This document shows positions 24,178 to 33,453 of a stretch of DNA of 64,000 nucleotides, in pieces. The notes under the pieces were generated by a model that was given only the letters and a program-made list of their open reading frames with translations, was not told the DNA's origin and did not search any database. This stretch comes from an uncultured Eubacterium sp. Its GTDB lineage: Bacteria; Bacillota; Clostridia; Lachnospirales; Lachnospiraceae. The DNA is taken from contig CAJTMV010000011.1 in assembly GCA_910577225.1 (NCBI GenBank), positions 1 through 64,000 on the forward strand, in the 5' to 3' direction. How positions within the stretch are numbered: position 1 is the first letter of the stretch; the number at the start of each line of letters is the position of its first letter. A program made the translations under genes and the position numbers.

Positions 24178-24804
24178 ATGAAAACAGGAATCATTTTCGA
24201 TATGGACGGCACACTTTGGGACAGCGCCAGCCAGGTAGCTGCCGCGTGGAGCGCAGTAACGGTTCCAAAGCTCGGAAAACGGGTGACGGAGGAAGATATG
24301 TACCGGACAATGGGAATGCCTATGGATCAGCTGGCGAAAGCGATTTTTCCTGATCATGAATTATCGGAGCTGCTTCCGATACTGGAAGAAGGTTATCAGG
24401 AAGAAAATGATTATCTGATCAGACACGGCGCCGTATTATATCCGGATCTGATCGACACGATTCAGCTGTTGTCGAAGACGTATCCGTTATATATTGTCAG
24501 CAATTGCCAGCAGGGATATATAGAGGCGTTTCTGACCTATTATAAGCTGGAGCCGTATTTTAAAGATTTTATATGCTTTGGGGAAAATAACCGGCCAAAG
24601 GGAGAGAATATTGCGCTGATCATAGAACGTAACCATCTGGAGCGGGGGATTTATGTCGGAGATATCCAGGCGGATTATGAAGCGGCCGTTGCCGCGGGAG
24701 CAGATTTTATACATGCGGCGTATGGATTTGGCAAAGTAGAGGCAGATGTGCCAAAACTGCAGGCTTTTCGCGAGCTGCCGCAGCTGCTAAAATCTGTGCT
24801 ATAA
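24178..24804 (+). CDS. HAD-superfamily hydrolase, phosphoglycolate phosphatase-like
   Basis: A 208-residue cytosolic phosphatase. HAD motif I is IIFDMDGTLWDS at residue 4, motif II IVSNCQQGYIE at about 108, the motif III lysine lies in NNRPKGENI, and motif IV is IYVGDIQADYEAA. The helical cap between I and II is of the C1 type found in phosphoglycolate phosphatases and beta-phosphoglucomutases. The natural substrate is not predictable. AAAGGA lies 7 bases before ATG 24178; an in-frame start 24 bases upstream is less likely. Confidence 0.87.
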   Translation: MKTGIIFDMDGTLWDSASQVAAAWSAVTVPKLGKRVTEEDMYRTMGMPMDQLAKAIFPDHELSELLPILEEGYQEENDYLIRHGAVLYPDLIDTIQLLSKTYPLYIVSNCQQGYIEAFLTYYKLEPYFKDFICFGENNRPKGENIALIIERNHLERGIYVGDIQADYEAAVAAGADFIHAAYGFGKVEADVPKLQAFRELPQLLKSVL

Positions 24805-24892
24805 TTACGGCGCCCTTCATTGCCAAAATGCAGGAAAGATGGTAAAATATTCCCATATATACGCATACAGGAAAAGAAGGGAATGAAAAAGT

Positions 24893-26779
24893 ATGAAAAA
24901 AAACAAAAGCAAACAATTACTGCTTACGGCATTGACCGGTATGATGCTGCTGATGCCGGTACGGCATGCATATATTCCTCAGACCGTTTTGGCTGCGCAG
25001 GTATCCGCTGCTCATGACAGCAGACTTTCCGCCTTTGACATCGCGCCGGGCGTATTAAGTCCCGCGTTTTCACCAGATATTACCGAATATACGTCGACAG
25101 TAGAAGCTGACGTAACGAGCGTCAGCGTCCAGGCAGTGCCGCGCGCGGCAGCCTCCGGCGCGGTAATTGCCGCCGTAGAAGGCAGAGACGGACTGCATCC
25201 GGGGGTAAACACGATTAAAGTAACCTGTTCGGCGGCGGACAATACGTATACGGTCTATACGATTACGCTGACGGTAGGCAGCGCAGATGCGGGCTTACAG
25301 CAGCCGGACGATACGGCAGATACGCAGGGCGATGCGTCAGGCTCAGATACGCAGGGCGTGTCAGGCTCAGATACGCAGGGCGCCTCCGGTTCAGATACGC
25401 AGCCGTCCGGCTCCGAAGACACGCCGGCAGGAGATCCGGATGCCGAAGGTCTGGAAGGAAGTATACAAAAGGAGCAGGACGGGCAGGATCCGTCGCAGCC
25501 GGAAACCGGCAGTACAGGAAACGCCGGTTCCTCAGGTCAGAGCAAAAAACGGAGCTTGTCCGAAAGACTCTCGGGCGCAGTAAAAGCGGATGGCACGGTA
25601 AAGTTAAGCGGCGCGATGTATCAGCTGTCAAATAATTTTAACTATGGTTCCATTACACAGGATATACCGTCTGCATTCGGTCAGGGTTCTGTACAGATTG
25701 GAGCGACGAATTATTCGACGCTTTATTGTCAGACCAGCGGCGTGCATCTTGTATATATGGAAAATACGGATGGAAAAGGTTCTACCGGCTTTTATTTTTA
25801 TGATGAGATGAAACAGGTGGTGGAGCGTTTTAAATATTCTTCGATCGGGGATCAGTTTGTAATTTTTATTAATAATGCCAGGGAAGAAATTCCGGCCGGC
25901 TATGAGGAAAAAGCGTTAAAATTTCCTTCCGAAAAAAAGGCTGCCGCATATCAGAACTCGTTTTCAGACGATCTGAAGGATTATTATCTTGTGTACGGCA
26001 TTTATTCAGACGGTACGAGCGGATGGTATCTGTATGATAAGAAGCAGGGAACATGTATGCGATATTCCAGCGCTTTTACAGCGGCTCTGCAGCCGGAGGA
26101 GGAAAGCGGAGAGGAGGAAGTGGAGCGGACGGTTTCACTGACAAAATACAATACGCTCAATGAAAAATATACGGAATTAAAAGACAATCGAGTGAAAATC
26201 GTCAGCATTCTGATTGTCGCGATTGTAGTACTGATTATTATCTTTACCGCGATTTTACTGCGCAGCCGTGACGAGGACGAGGAGGACGAAACAGATGTCA
26301 GGGTATCCGGCAGCAGAAAGCGGAAACCGGCAAAAGCGTCTAAACAGACGGAAACCATCTCCAAAAGTTCGCTTGCAGCCGGCAGAAATTTTGAAGGCAA
26401 CGCGGGAAAAAGATCGAAAAGGGTGACGAAAACGTTTACACAGGAATCCGAAGATCAGGTACCAAAACGTACGGCGGCCGGTCGGGACAATATCAGCACA
26501 CCGGAGGAAATACGGGCGCAGTTAAGCCGGGGACAGACGAATACGGCGGCAAGCTCGCCGGAGACGGTGCAAATGGCTGCCGAACGGATGCGTCAGTCTG
26601 TCAGATATTCCAAAAGGATTCCGAAAGAGGAACCGGCACAGGCGGAACACGATCCAATGGACGACTGGGATATGGAAGAATCCGCAGGCCGCAGACCGCA
26701 GAGGACAGTCCGGACGTCCAGAAAAAAACACAGTCACATCGACGACGATATGGAAATTATGGACTTGAATGATTTATAA
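24893..26779 (+). CDS. Cadherin-like-domain surface protein with a basic cytoplasmic tail
   Basis: A 628-residue protein. A signal segment (about 5-36) is followed by a cadherin-like beta-sandwich (LSAFDIAPGVLSPAFSPDIT, then EYTSTVEADVTSVSVQAVP and NTIKVTCSAADNTYTVYTIT) to about 126. A low-complexity linker has three copies of SGSDTQ(G). A globular external part spans about 215-400, and one membrane helix (ILIVAIVVLIIIFTAILL) lies near 445-462. The last 165 residues are basic, then acidic, and cytoplasmic. It looks like a single-pass protein linking outside to inside, perhaps an envelope sensor or scaffold. No enzymatic motif is seen. The clpC gene follows. Confidence 0.75.
   Translation: MKKNKSKQLLLTALTGMMLLMPVRHAYIPQTVLAAQVSAAHDSRLSAFDIAPGVLSPAFSPDITEYTSTVEADVTSVSVQAVPRAAASGAVIAAVEGRDGLHPGVNTIKVTCSAADNTYTVYTITLTVGSADAGLQQPDDTADTQGDASGSDTQGVSGSDTQGASGSDTQPSGSEDTPAGDPDAEGLEGSIQKEQDGQDPSQPETGSTGNAGSSGQSKKRSLSERLSGAVKADGTVKLSGAMYQLSNNFNYGSITQDIPSAFGQGSVQIGATNYSTLYCQTSGVHLVYMENTDGKGSTGFYFYDEMKQVVERFKYSSIGDQFVIFINNAREEIPAGYEEKALKFPSEKKAAAYQNSFSDDLKDYYLVYGIYSDGTSGWYLYDKKQGTCMRYSSAFTAALQPEEESGEEEVERTVSLTKYNTLNEKYTELKDNRVKIVSILIVAIVVLIIIFTAILLRSRDEDEEDETDVRVSGSRKRKPAKASKQTETISKSSLAAGRNFEGNAGKRSKRVTKTFTQESEDQVPKRTAAGRDNISTPEEIRAQLSRGQTNTAASSPETVQMAAERMRQSVRYSKRIPKEEPAQAEHDPMDDWDMEESAGRRPQRTVRTSRKKHSHIDDDMEIMDLNDL
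25337..25405. repeat. 24-bp in-frame repeats encoding SGSDTQG(V/A)
   Basis: TCAGGCTCAGATACGCAGGG starts at 25337 and at 25361, and a diverged third copy begins at 25385. They make the serine/glycine linker of the cadherin-like protein. Confidence 0.85.
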
Positions 26780-26818
26780 ATAGAAAACAGGTAAAACGAA
26801 TTTTGGAGGAAAAAACAG

Positions 26819-29269
26819 ATGCGCAAACCATATACTGCAAAAGCGCAAAAAGCGTTAGATCTTGCAGGTAAGACATCAAAGAGTCTGCAGCATAATTATA
26901 TCGGGACTGAACATATTCTGCTTGGCCTGATGAAAGAAGGTTCCGGCGTGGCAGCACAGATCTTAATGGATAACGGGGTAGAAGAAGAGCAGCTGCTGCA
27001 GCTGATTGAAGATCTGATCGCGCCGTCCGGCGCCGTTGCAGTGGAGGAAAGGGACGGTTATACGCCGAAGACAAGGATGATTCTTGATATGGCGGCCGCA
27101 GAAGCAGAACGGTTTCGAAGCGATACTATCGGTACCGAGCATCTGCTTTTGGCAATCATTAAATCCGTCGACTGCGCGGCATCACGCCTGATGAATACGA
27201 TGAATGTCAATATGCAGAAGATGTATATCGATATTCTTGTGGCCATGGGAGAAGATACCAATGCCTATAAGGAAGACTTTCAAAACGGAAAGCCAATCCG
27301 CAGGAAAGACGGTATGACATCCATGCTGGATCAGTACTCCAGAGATCTGACACGTATGGCGGTCGAAGACGATCTGGATCCGGTGATCGGCCGGGAGCAG
27401 GAGATCGAACGGGTGATTCAGATACTGAGCAGACGCGGCAAAAACAATCCGTGTCTGATCGGAGAGCCGGGAGTCGGTAAGACAGCGATTGTAGAAGGAC
27501 TGGCCCAGAGAATCGTATCCGGTGTGGTGCCGGACAGTGTGGCAAACCGGCGTGTCGTAACGCTGGATTTGTCGGGAATGGTCGCCGGGTCCAAATATCG
27601 CGGAGAGTTTGAGGAACGGATCAAACGTGTGATCCATGAAGTGACGTCTTCCGGAAATATTATTCTGTTTATCGATGAGATTCATACGATTATCGGCGCA
27701 GGCAGCGCTGAAGGCGCCATCGACGCGTCCAATATTTTAAAACCGGCGATGGCGCGCGGAGAGATTCAGCTGATCGGCGCGACTACGATAGAGGAATACC
27801 GTAAATATGTAGAGAAGGATACCGCTCTGGAACGACGGTTTCAGCCGGTAACGGTAGAAGAACCGACGGTAGAGCAGACCGTTGAGATTTTAAAAGGACT
27901 GCGCGGATGTTATGAAGCGCATCATCAGGTGGAAATTACAGACAGCGGGCTGGAAGCTGCAGCGAAGTTGTCTGCAAGATATATTAACGATCGGTTTTTA
28001 CCGGACAAGGCGATCGATCTGATCGATGAGGCGTCGTCAAAAGTACGGCTGGCCGGTTATCCGGTACCAGAAAAGCTGGTAGTGCTGGAACAGCAGATGC
28101 ACGAACTGGAAGAACAGCTGGAGCAGGCTTTGATCGATCAGCAGTTTGAACGTGCCAGTGAAATTAAAGCGGATCGCGATCAGTGCAAAAAAGAATATGA
28201 CAAACTGCTGAAGCGCTGCCAGAAAAATAACGAAAAGCGCAGGCTGACCGTCGGAGAAAATGAAATTGCAGACGTAGTTTCCGGCTGGACGAAAATACCG
28301 GTCAAAAAGCTGACGGAGGGAGAGGCAGAACGTCTGCAGAAGCTGGAAAAAATACTGCATAAGCGGGTAATCGGGCAGGAAGAGGCAGTCAGTGCGGTTG
28401 CAAGGGCTGTCCGAAGAGGCCGCGTAGGGTTAAAAGATCCGAATCGTCCGATCGGTTCGTTTCTGTTTCTGGGACCGACCGGCGTAGGAAAGACGGAAAT
28501 CTCAAAAGCGCTGGCAGAAGCGATGTTTGGGAATGAACAGGCAATGATTCGTGTGGATATGTCTGAATATATGGAAAAACACAGTGTGTCCAAGCTGATC
28601 GGTTCGCCTCCAGGGTACGTCGGATACGATGAAGGAGGCCAGCTGAGCGAGAAGGTGCGCCGCCGTCCTTACTCGGTCATTTTATTTGACGAGATTGAAA
28701 AGGCGCATCCGGATGTATTTAATATTTTGCTGCAGGTGCTGGACGACGGACGAATTACCGATGCCCAGGGACGCAGGGTGGACTTTAAAAATACGATTAT
28801 TATTATGACGTCCAACGCAGGCGCACAGGCGATTGTGGAACCAAAGAAGCTCGGATTCGCTTCGCTGGAAAATGAGAAACAGGATTATGAGCGTATGAAA
28901 AACGGCGTAATGGAAGAGGTTAAGCGTATATTTAAACCAGAATTTATTAATCGTATCGACGAGATGCTCGTATTCCGCATGCTGAACAAAGAAGATATGA
29001 AAAAGATCGTCGTGCTGATGACGAAAAATCTGGTCGAACGCTGCAAGGCGCAGATGGATATTCAGCTCGTGATACGGGATACGGCAAAGAGCTATGTCGT
29101 AGAAAAAGCGTACGATCCAAAATTTGGGGCGAGACCGCTGCGTCGGATGATCCAGACAGAGATTGAGGATCAGCTGGCGGAAGAGATTCTTTCTGGCGCG
29201 ATAAAAAAAGGCGATACGGTAGCGATCGGCACAAAGAATAAACGGATTCACATTTCGACGCAGGCGTAA
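26819..29269 (+). CDS. clpC: ATP-dependent Clp protease ATP-binding subunit ClpC
   Basis: An 816-residue Hsp100 chaperone that unfolds proteins and feeds them to ClpP. Two N-domain repeats (YTAKAQKALDLAGKTSKSLQ, then NYIGTEHILLGLMKEGSGVA) cover about 1-150. Walker A of ring 1 is GEPGVGKT (about 217). A UVR-type middle domain (DQQFERASEIKADRDQCKKE) lies near 440. Walker A of ring 2 is GPTGVGKTE (about 551). An LGF tripeptide near 679, the expected ClpP-docking loop, marks it as a protease partner. GGAGG precedes the ATG. The usual ctsR-mcsA-mcsB genes are absent, so heat-shock control differs from Bacillus or lies elsewhere. Confidence 0.95.
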   Translation: MRKPYTAKAQKALDLAGKTSKSLQHNYIGTEHILLGLMKEGSGVAAQILMDNGVEEEQLLQLIEDLIAPSGAVAVEERDGYTPKTRMILDMAAAEAERFRSDTIGTEHLLLAIIKSVDCAASRLMNTMNVNMQKMYIDILVAMGEDTNAYKEDFQNGKPIRRKDGMTSMLDQYSRDLTRMAVEDDLDPVIGREQEIERVIQILSRRGKNNPCLIGEPGVGKTAIVEGLAQRIVSGVVPDSVANRRVVTLDLSGMVAGSKYRGEFEERIKRVIHEVTSSGNIILFIDEIHTIIGAGSAEGAIDASNILKPAMARGEIQLIGATTIEEYRKYVEKDTALERRFQPVTVEEPTVEQTVEILKGLRGCYEAHHQVEITDSGLEAAAKLSARYINDRFLPDKAIDLIDEASSKVRLAGYPVPEKLVVLEQQMHELEEQLEQALIDQQFERASEIKADRDQCKKEYDKLLKRCQKNNEKRRLTVGENEIADVVSGWTKIPVKKLTEGEAERLQKLEKILHKRVIGQEEAVSAVARAVRRGRVGLKDPNRPIGSFLFLGPTGVGKTEISKALAEAMFGNEQAMIRVDMSEYMEKHSVSKLIGSPPGYVGYDEGGQLSEKVRRRPYSVILFDEIEKAHPDVFNILLQVLDDGRITDAQGRRVDFKNTIIIMTSNAGAQAIVEPKKLGFASLENEKQDYERMKNGVMEEVKRIFKPEFINRIDEMLVFRMLNKEDMKKIVVLMTKNLVERCKAQMDIQLVIRDTAKSYVVEKAYDPKFGARPLRRMIQTEIEDQLAEEILSGAIKKGDTVAIGTKNKRIHISTQA

Positions 29270-29297
29270 AAAATGACTGTCAAATGTGAAAAAATGG

Positions 29298-29327
29298 GTG
29301 ACATTTTATCGGAAAATATTGTATAAT
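29298..29327 (+). promoter_or_regulatory. Promoter upstream of the 29369 gene and radA
   Basis: GTGACA (29298-29303), 18 bases, TATAAT (29322-29327), then a leader of about 35 bases with TGGAGG before the ATG. It would drive the small gene and radA as a unit. Confidence 0.6.
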
Positions 29328-29368
29328 AAAATTATTACTATCTTTATAAGCAACTGGAGGATAAAAAA

Positions 29369-29782
29369 ATGAGTGTAATTAGCGAACTGATTCGTACAGA
29401 AGCAGATGGCAAAATAAGTTTTGGGGACTATACGCTGGTTTCCAAGACAAAAAAAGACAACTTTGAGCATGGTGCGGATAAGTATAAGGTAAAAACCTTT
29501 CGGGAAATTACGAAGCTGGAATGCAACGGCAGCTTTGTTTACGAATCTGTACCGGGAACAGCGGTCAGCGGTCTGGATATTACGGAAAATGAAGTGTCTT
29601 TTCTGGTAGAGGGTCCGGAAGATGCGGAGATTACACTGGGACTTTGTGATTCTACAGAATATGAAGTGTTTATTAACGACGAAAATGCAGGTACAATGAA
29701 GACCAATCTGGGCGGCAAGCTGACCGTAAGCGTGGAACTCGGAACTACGGAGCAGACAGCTGTCAGAATTGTGAAGAAATAA
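29369..29782 (+). CDS. Conserved 137-residue protein of unknown function upstream of radA
   Basis: The protein begins MSVISELIRTEADGKISFGD and consists of alternating beta-rich segments (YTLVSKTKKDNFE, then FVYESVPGTAVSGLDITENE, then TLGLCDSTEYEVFINDE), predicting a small all-beta cytosolic protein without signal or membrane segment. It has a good ribosome site (TGGAGG) and its own promoter. The radA start follows its stop codon by 2 bases, so the two are cotranscribed. I do not recognise the family. Confidence 0.75.
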   Translation: MSVISELIRTEADGKISFGDYTLVSKTKKDNFEHGADKYKVKTFREITKLECNGSFVYESVPGTAVSGLDITENEVSFLVEGPEDAEITLGLCDSTEYEVFINDENAGTMKTNLGGKLTVSVELGTTEQTAVRIVKK

Positions 29783-29784
29783 AT

Positions 29785-31143
29785 ATGGCCAGAGCGAAAA
29801 CCATATATTTTTGTCAGGAATGCGGGTACGAATCATCCAAGTGGATGGGGCAGTGCCCGGGATGCAGACAATGGAACACGTTTGTAGAAGAGACAGTCGA
29901 ACGAAAGGCAGGCGCATCGGCCGATAAGCAGATTCGTGCAGTGCGGCCGGTTGCGCTTGCAGACATTGAAATGAAACGGGAAGAACGCTTTACCAGCGGC
30001 TTCCCGGAACTCGATCGGGTACTGGGCGGCGGAATCGTTCCGGCTTCGCTGGTACTTGTCGGCGGAGATCCTGGTATCGGAAAATCGACGCTGCTGCTGC
30101 AGGTATGTCAGAAGCTGAGCGGACAGCGGATTTCAGTTTTATATATATCAGGCGAGGAATCGCTGACACAGATTAAATTACGGGCACAGCGGATTGGCGA
30201 ATTTACGGACAGTCTCACATTATTGTGTGAAACCAATCTGGAAACGATCGACGGCGTGATACGTCGTGAGAAGCCGCAGGCGGTTATTATAGATTCGATT
30301 CAGACGATGTATAGTGAAAATATTTCATCTTCTCCTGGCAGCGTGTCTCAGGTAAGAGAGGCGACAGGAGCTTTTATGCAGCTTGCCAAAGTGTTGGGAA
30401 TCACGATTTTCATTGTAGGTCATGTGACGAAGGAAGGCGTTGTGGCGGGCCCCCGTGTATTAGAGCATATGGTCGATACGGTTTTGTATTTTGAAGGCGA
30501 TCGCCACGCGGCGTATCGTATTTTGCGCGGTGTGAAAAACCGGTTTGGTTCTACCAATGAAATCGGCGTATTTGAAATGCGGGAACGCGGACTGGCCGAA
30601 GTTACGAATCCGTCTGAATATATGCTGAGCGGAAAGCCAAAGGATGCCTCAGGGTCTGTCGTTGCCTGTGCGATGGAAGGAACGCGTCCGATTCTGCTGG
30701 AAGTTCAGGCTCTGGTGTGCCGCAGTAACTTTGGATTTCCAAGACGAACGGCAGATGGAACGGATACCAATCGGGTCAATCTTTTGATGGCAGTATTGGA
30801 AAAGCGGCTGAATCTGCGGCTGAGTGAGTGCGACGCGTATGTAAACATAGCCGGCGGTATCAAAATGAACGAGCCGGCGCTTGATTTGGGAATTGTGCTG
30901 GCAATATTATCCAGCTATAAAGAATGCTGTGTCGATGAAAAAACCATTTGTTTTGGCGAGGTAGGTCTGAGCGGAGAAGTACGTGCCGTTAACATGGCAA
31001 AACAGCGTATTCTGGAAGCGCGTAAGCTGGGATTCACAACATGTATTTTGCCGAAGGTATCGTTAGACGCACAAATGCAGGCGGATGGGATTCATTTGAT
31101 TGGAGTGGAAAACGTTCAGCAGGCAGTAAGAAAAATTTTATAG
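29785..31143 (+). CDS. radA: DNA repair protein RadA
   Basis: A 452-residue RecA-like branch-migration ATPase used in recombinational repair. The N-terminal C4 zinc finger (FCQECGYESSKWMGQCPGC, residues 9-27) is followed by Walker A GDPGIGKST (about 94), Walker B IDSIQT, and the family motif KNRFG (about 250). The C-terminal Lon-like domain (about 280-450) has the VNIAGGIKMNEPALDLG segment. The length is standard. It starts 2 bases after the upstream gene. A terminator with a T-run follows. Confidence 0.95.
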   Translation: MARAKTIYFCQECGYESSKWMGQCPGCRQWNTFVEETVERKAGASADKQIRAVRPVALADIEMKREERFTSGFPELDRVLGGGIVPASLVLVGGDPGIGKSTLLLQVCQKLSGQRISVLYISGEESLTQIKLRAQRIGEFTDSLTLLCETNLETIDGVIRREKPQAVIIDSIQTMYSENISSSPGSVSQVREATGAFMQLAKVLGITIFIVGHVTKEGVVAGPRVLEHMVDTVLYFEGDRHAAYRILRGVKNRFGSTNEIGVFEMRERGLAEVTNPSEYMLSGKPKDASGSVVACAMEGTRPILLEVQALVCRSNFGFPRRTADGTDTNRVNLLMAVLEKRLNLRLSECDAYVNIAGGIKMNEPALDLGIVLAILSSYKECCVDEKTICFGEVGLSGEVRAVNMAKQRILEARKLGFTTCILPKVSLDAQMQADGIHLIGVENVQQAVRKIL

Positions 31144-31144
31144 G

Positions 31145-31185
31145 AAAAACGCCTAAAAAAATACTGTTTTGGCGTTTTTCTTTTG
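31145..31185 (+). terminator. Rho-independent terminator of radA
   Basis: AAAAACGCC pairs with GGCGTTTTT, with AAAA/TTTT inside the stem, and the T-run continues at 31174-31185 with one C. Confidence 0.85.
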
Positions 31186-31342
31186 CTATTTATATAGAAA
31201 GAAAAGGCTTCAGTAAATACTGGGAATGATTTATAATAAATAAGGGTTTCTAAAATAAGGCTGCGGTAATTGAGAAAGACAACAGATCGGACAAGCAGGT
31301 CTGTTGCAAACAGGCGACAGGAAATGAGAAAGGAGGGGGGAG

Positions 31343-32125
31343 ATGTTTGAGTTTTTTCGAAAAAAGACTTTTGGCAAGCCAAAAGCGGCAGTGTTTGTAG
31401 ACTATGAACACTGGTATTATGGTTATCATAATAAAGTACAGATGAAGCCGAATGTGGAAGAATGGATTGACGAATTAAAACAGGAATATGAGATACATAA
31501 ACTGTATATCTTCGGCGATTTTTCCGAACCGAAGATCGGTACGGAACTGGAAAAGCTGAAAGAACTTACCGAACAGGTCGTTCATACAGCCAGTACAAAA
31601 GAAGGCGTGGACAAGGATTTTACAGATATTATCATGCTGGATACGATATATCGCAGTATGGCAGAAAAAAATGATGATGAAGTGTACATTCTGTTCACAG
31701 GCGATGCACATTTTACAAAGGTTGTGGAATATCTGAAAGAAAAAGACAAGAAAGTGATTATTTATGGTGTGAAATTTGCATTCAGTAACGCATTAAAATC
31801 CGCCGCAACCAGTTACGTCGAAATGCCAAGACAGGAGCAGGAACGGAATCATTATAACGATTTAATATTGATCAGTCTTGACCGGCTGCGGCACAAAAAT
31901 GCGTCAAGAAAGCCTTCCTATTGGAAGACTATTGAGAGTGTGGCGTCGTATAACCGTGTGTCAAAGTCGCGTGTTAAGACGGCATTAGACGGTATGATCA
32001 GTCAAAAATATATCGAAGTGATTACAAAGAAAACCGGAAGAAATCACGAGTATACACAACAGCTTTTGGAAGTAGACTGGACACAGCTTCAGGAAGACGG
32101 ATTGTGGCAGCCGGCAGCCAGATAA
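31343..32125 (+). CDS. NYN-domain ribonuclease-like protein with a C-terminal winged helix
   Basis: A 260-residue protein. The N-terminal 160 residues form a NYN (PIN-like) domain: AVFVDYEHWYYG (first acidic residue), GVDKDFTDIIMLDTIYRS and YILFTGDAHFTKVVEYLKEK provide the usual set of aspartates that hold a metal ion for RNA cleavage. The C-terminal 80 residues (TIESVASYNRVSKSRVKTAL, then DGMISQKYIEV) resemble a winged helix. It should be a cytosolic RNA-processing or regulatory nuclease. AAAGGAGGGGGG precedes the ATG, an unusually strong site. A possible promoter is TTCAGT (31209), 17 bases, TATAAT (31232-31237). Confidence 0.8.
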   Translation: MFEFFRKKTFGKPKAAVFVDYEHWYYGYHNKVQMKPNVEEWIDELKQEYEIHKLYIFGDFSEPKIGTELEKLKELTEQVVHTASTKEGVDKDFTDIIMLDTIYRSMAEKNDDEVYILFTGDAHFTKVVEYLKEKDKKVIIYGVKFAFSNALKSAATSYVEMPRQEQERNHYNDLILISLDRLRHKNASRKPSYWKTIESVASYNRVSKSRVKTALDGMISQKYIEVITKKTGRNHEYTQQLLEVDWTQLQEDGLWQPAAR

Positions 32126-32315
32126 TAAATGAATTAAGAAATGAGTGAAGAAACGCAGCAGAAAATAAAAGAACTATATAAATACAAAACAGATTTAAAA
32201 ATTACAAAGCACTTCTGAACAATATTCAATAAAACAAAACCCTGATGTGTGAACAATGATAAAAAGACAGCGCCGGAGGAAATGGAAACAGTCCGGTGAG
32301 AGATTATGAATAAAT

Positions 32316-32349
32316 AAAAACTGCCGCAGCCTACTGTGGCAGTTTTTTT
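32316..32349 (+). terminator. Terminator or attenuator immediately before the ATP-grasp gene
   Basis: AAAAACTGCCGCAG (32316-32329) pairs with CTGTGGCAGTTTTT, followed by a total of seven Ts ending at 32349. The GGAGG ribosome site of the next gene begins at 32350, directly after the T-run. It could end the NYN transcript or act as an attenuator for the ATP-grasp gene. Confidence 0.8.
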
Positions 32350-32362
32350 GGAGGAAACGAAT

Positions 32363-33268
32363 ATGAAAAAAACAAGCGATGCCTGGCTGGTTGTAAACGG
32401 GTTTATCGATTCGCCTAAATTCAGACAACTGTTTGCCTGTCTGGAGGAATCTGCCAAAAGACAGGGATGTACACTGGAAATTCAGACAAACAAACAGCTC
32501 CTGACAGAGCTTGTAATAGGAGCGCCTGATATTTTTAACCAAAAGGATCGTCCGGGATTTGTCCTGTTCTGGGATAAAGATATCCATCTGGCAAGACTGC
32601 TGGAAAAACTGGGACTGAGATTATTTAATTGTGCGGATAGTATAGAAATGTGCGACGATAAGGCGCGTACCTGTCTGGAGCTTTTGGACCAGAACATTCG
32701 AATGCCAAAGACGATCATTGCTCCAAAGACATTTCGTATGGAAGGATTTCCGCAGCTGGATTTTCTGCAGCAGGCGGAAGACCGCCTTGGATATCCGATG
32801 GTTGTCAAGGAATGTTTTGGTTCCTTTGGACAACAGGTATGGCTGGTATCCAATCATCTGGAATTGCTGGACTGTCTGGGACGTATCAAAAATCGTCCGT
32901 TTCTGTTTCAGGAATATGTGGATGCATACAGTGGACACGATATCCGTATTCAGATGGTTGGACAGCAGGCAGCAGCGGCAATGCATCGATATAACGATCA
33001 TGATTTCCGGGCCAATATTACAAATGGCGGCCGTATGGAAGCCTTTGAGCCGGATACAGAACAGCTTGCGATGGCGCGACAGGTAATGGAAAAACTGAAG
33101 CTGGATTTTGCGGGAGTGGATCTTCTATTCGGCAAAGATCGGGAGCCGATCTTATGCGAAGTCAATTCAAACGCGCATTTTGTGAATCTCCAGGAGTGTA
33201 CAGGCGTAAATGTGGCAGAAAAAATTATAAAATATTGCTTAAATGAAATAAAATTTCAAAAAAATTAA
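32363..33268 (+). CDS. RimK-type ATP-grasp ligase
   Basis: A 301-residue enzyme of the RimK/alpha-L-glutamate ligase group, which forms amide bonds between an acyl-phosphate and an amine. Seen are FNCADSIEMCDDKARTCLEL (before the grasp domain), GYPMVVKECFGSFGQQVWLV (nucleotide-binding lysine and glycine loop, about 145-165), FLFQEYVDAYSGHDIRIQMV (hinge and substrate arginine) and ILCEVNSNAHFVNLQECTGV (magnesium ligands near 270). The start at 32363 has GGAGG. The substrate could be a protein tail, a cofactor or a peptide. The neighbouring small gene at 33560 might be related but has its own promoter. Confidence 0.87.
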   Translation: MKKTSDAWLVVNGFIDSPKFRQLFACLEESAKRQGCTLEIQTNKQLLTELVIGAPDIFNQKDRPGFVLFWDKDIHLARLLEKLGLRLFNCADSIEMCDDKARTCLELLDQNIRMPKTIIAPKTFRMEGFPQLDFLQQAEDRLGYPMVVKECFGSFGQQVWLVSNHLELLDCLGRIKNRPFLFQEYVDAYSGHDIRIQMVGQQAAAAMHRYNDHDFRANITNGGRMEAFEPDTEQLAMARQVMEKLKLDFAGVDLLFGKDREPILCEVNSNAHFVNLQECTGVNVAEKIIKYCLNEIKFQKN

Positions 33269-33311
33269 AAGTTAAATTTTTATTTAAAATTACTATAAAC
33301 TGATCTAAAAC

Positions 33312-33356
33312 ATGTCGCATATGTAATATATTATAATATTATTACATATGCGACAT
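33312..33356. repeat. Perfect 17-bp inverted repeat with an 11-base loop
   Basis: ATGTCGCATATGTAATA (33312-33328) and its exact complement (33340-33356) flank an AT-only loop. The sequence is AT-rich and has no T-run at its end. It lies between the ATP-grasp gene and the promoter of the next gene and may be a terminator-like structure, a protein site, or the scar of a small inverted-repeat element. Confidence 0.75.
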
Positions 33357-33400
33357 ACGGAAATGAGGCATAGGTAGTCATTTGGGTTATATCATACTGG

Positions 33401-33428
33401 TTGACATCCGTTATAAATCATGTATTAT
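33401..33428 (+). promoter_or_regulatory. Strong promoter of the 77-residue protein gene
   Basis: A consensus TTGACA (33401-33406), 16 bases, TATTAT (33423-33428). The leader to the start codon is about 120 bases. Confidence 0.7.
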
Positions 33429-33453
33429 ATAAACAGGTATAAAATTTTACCTT

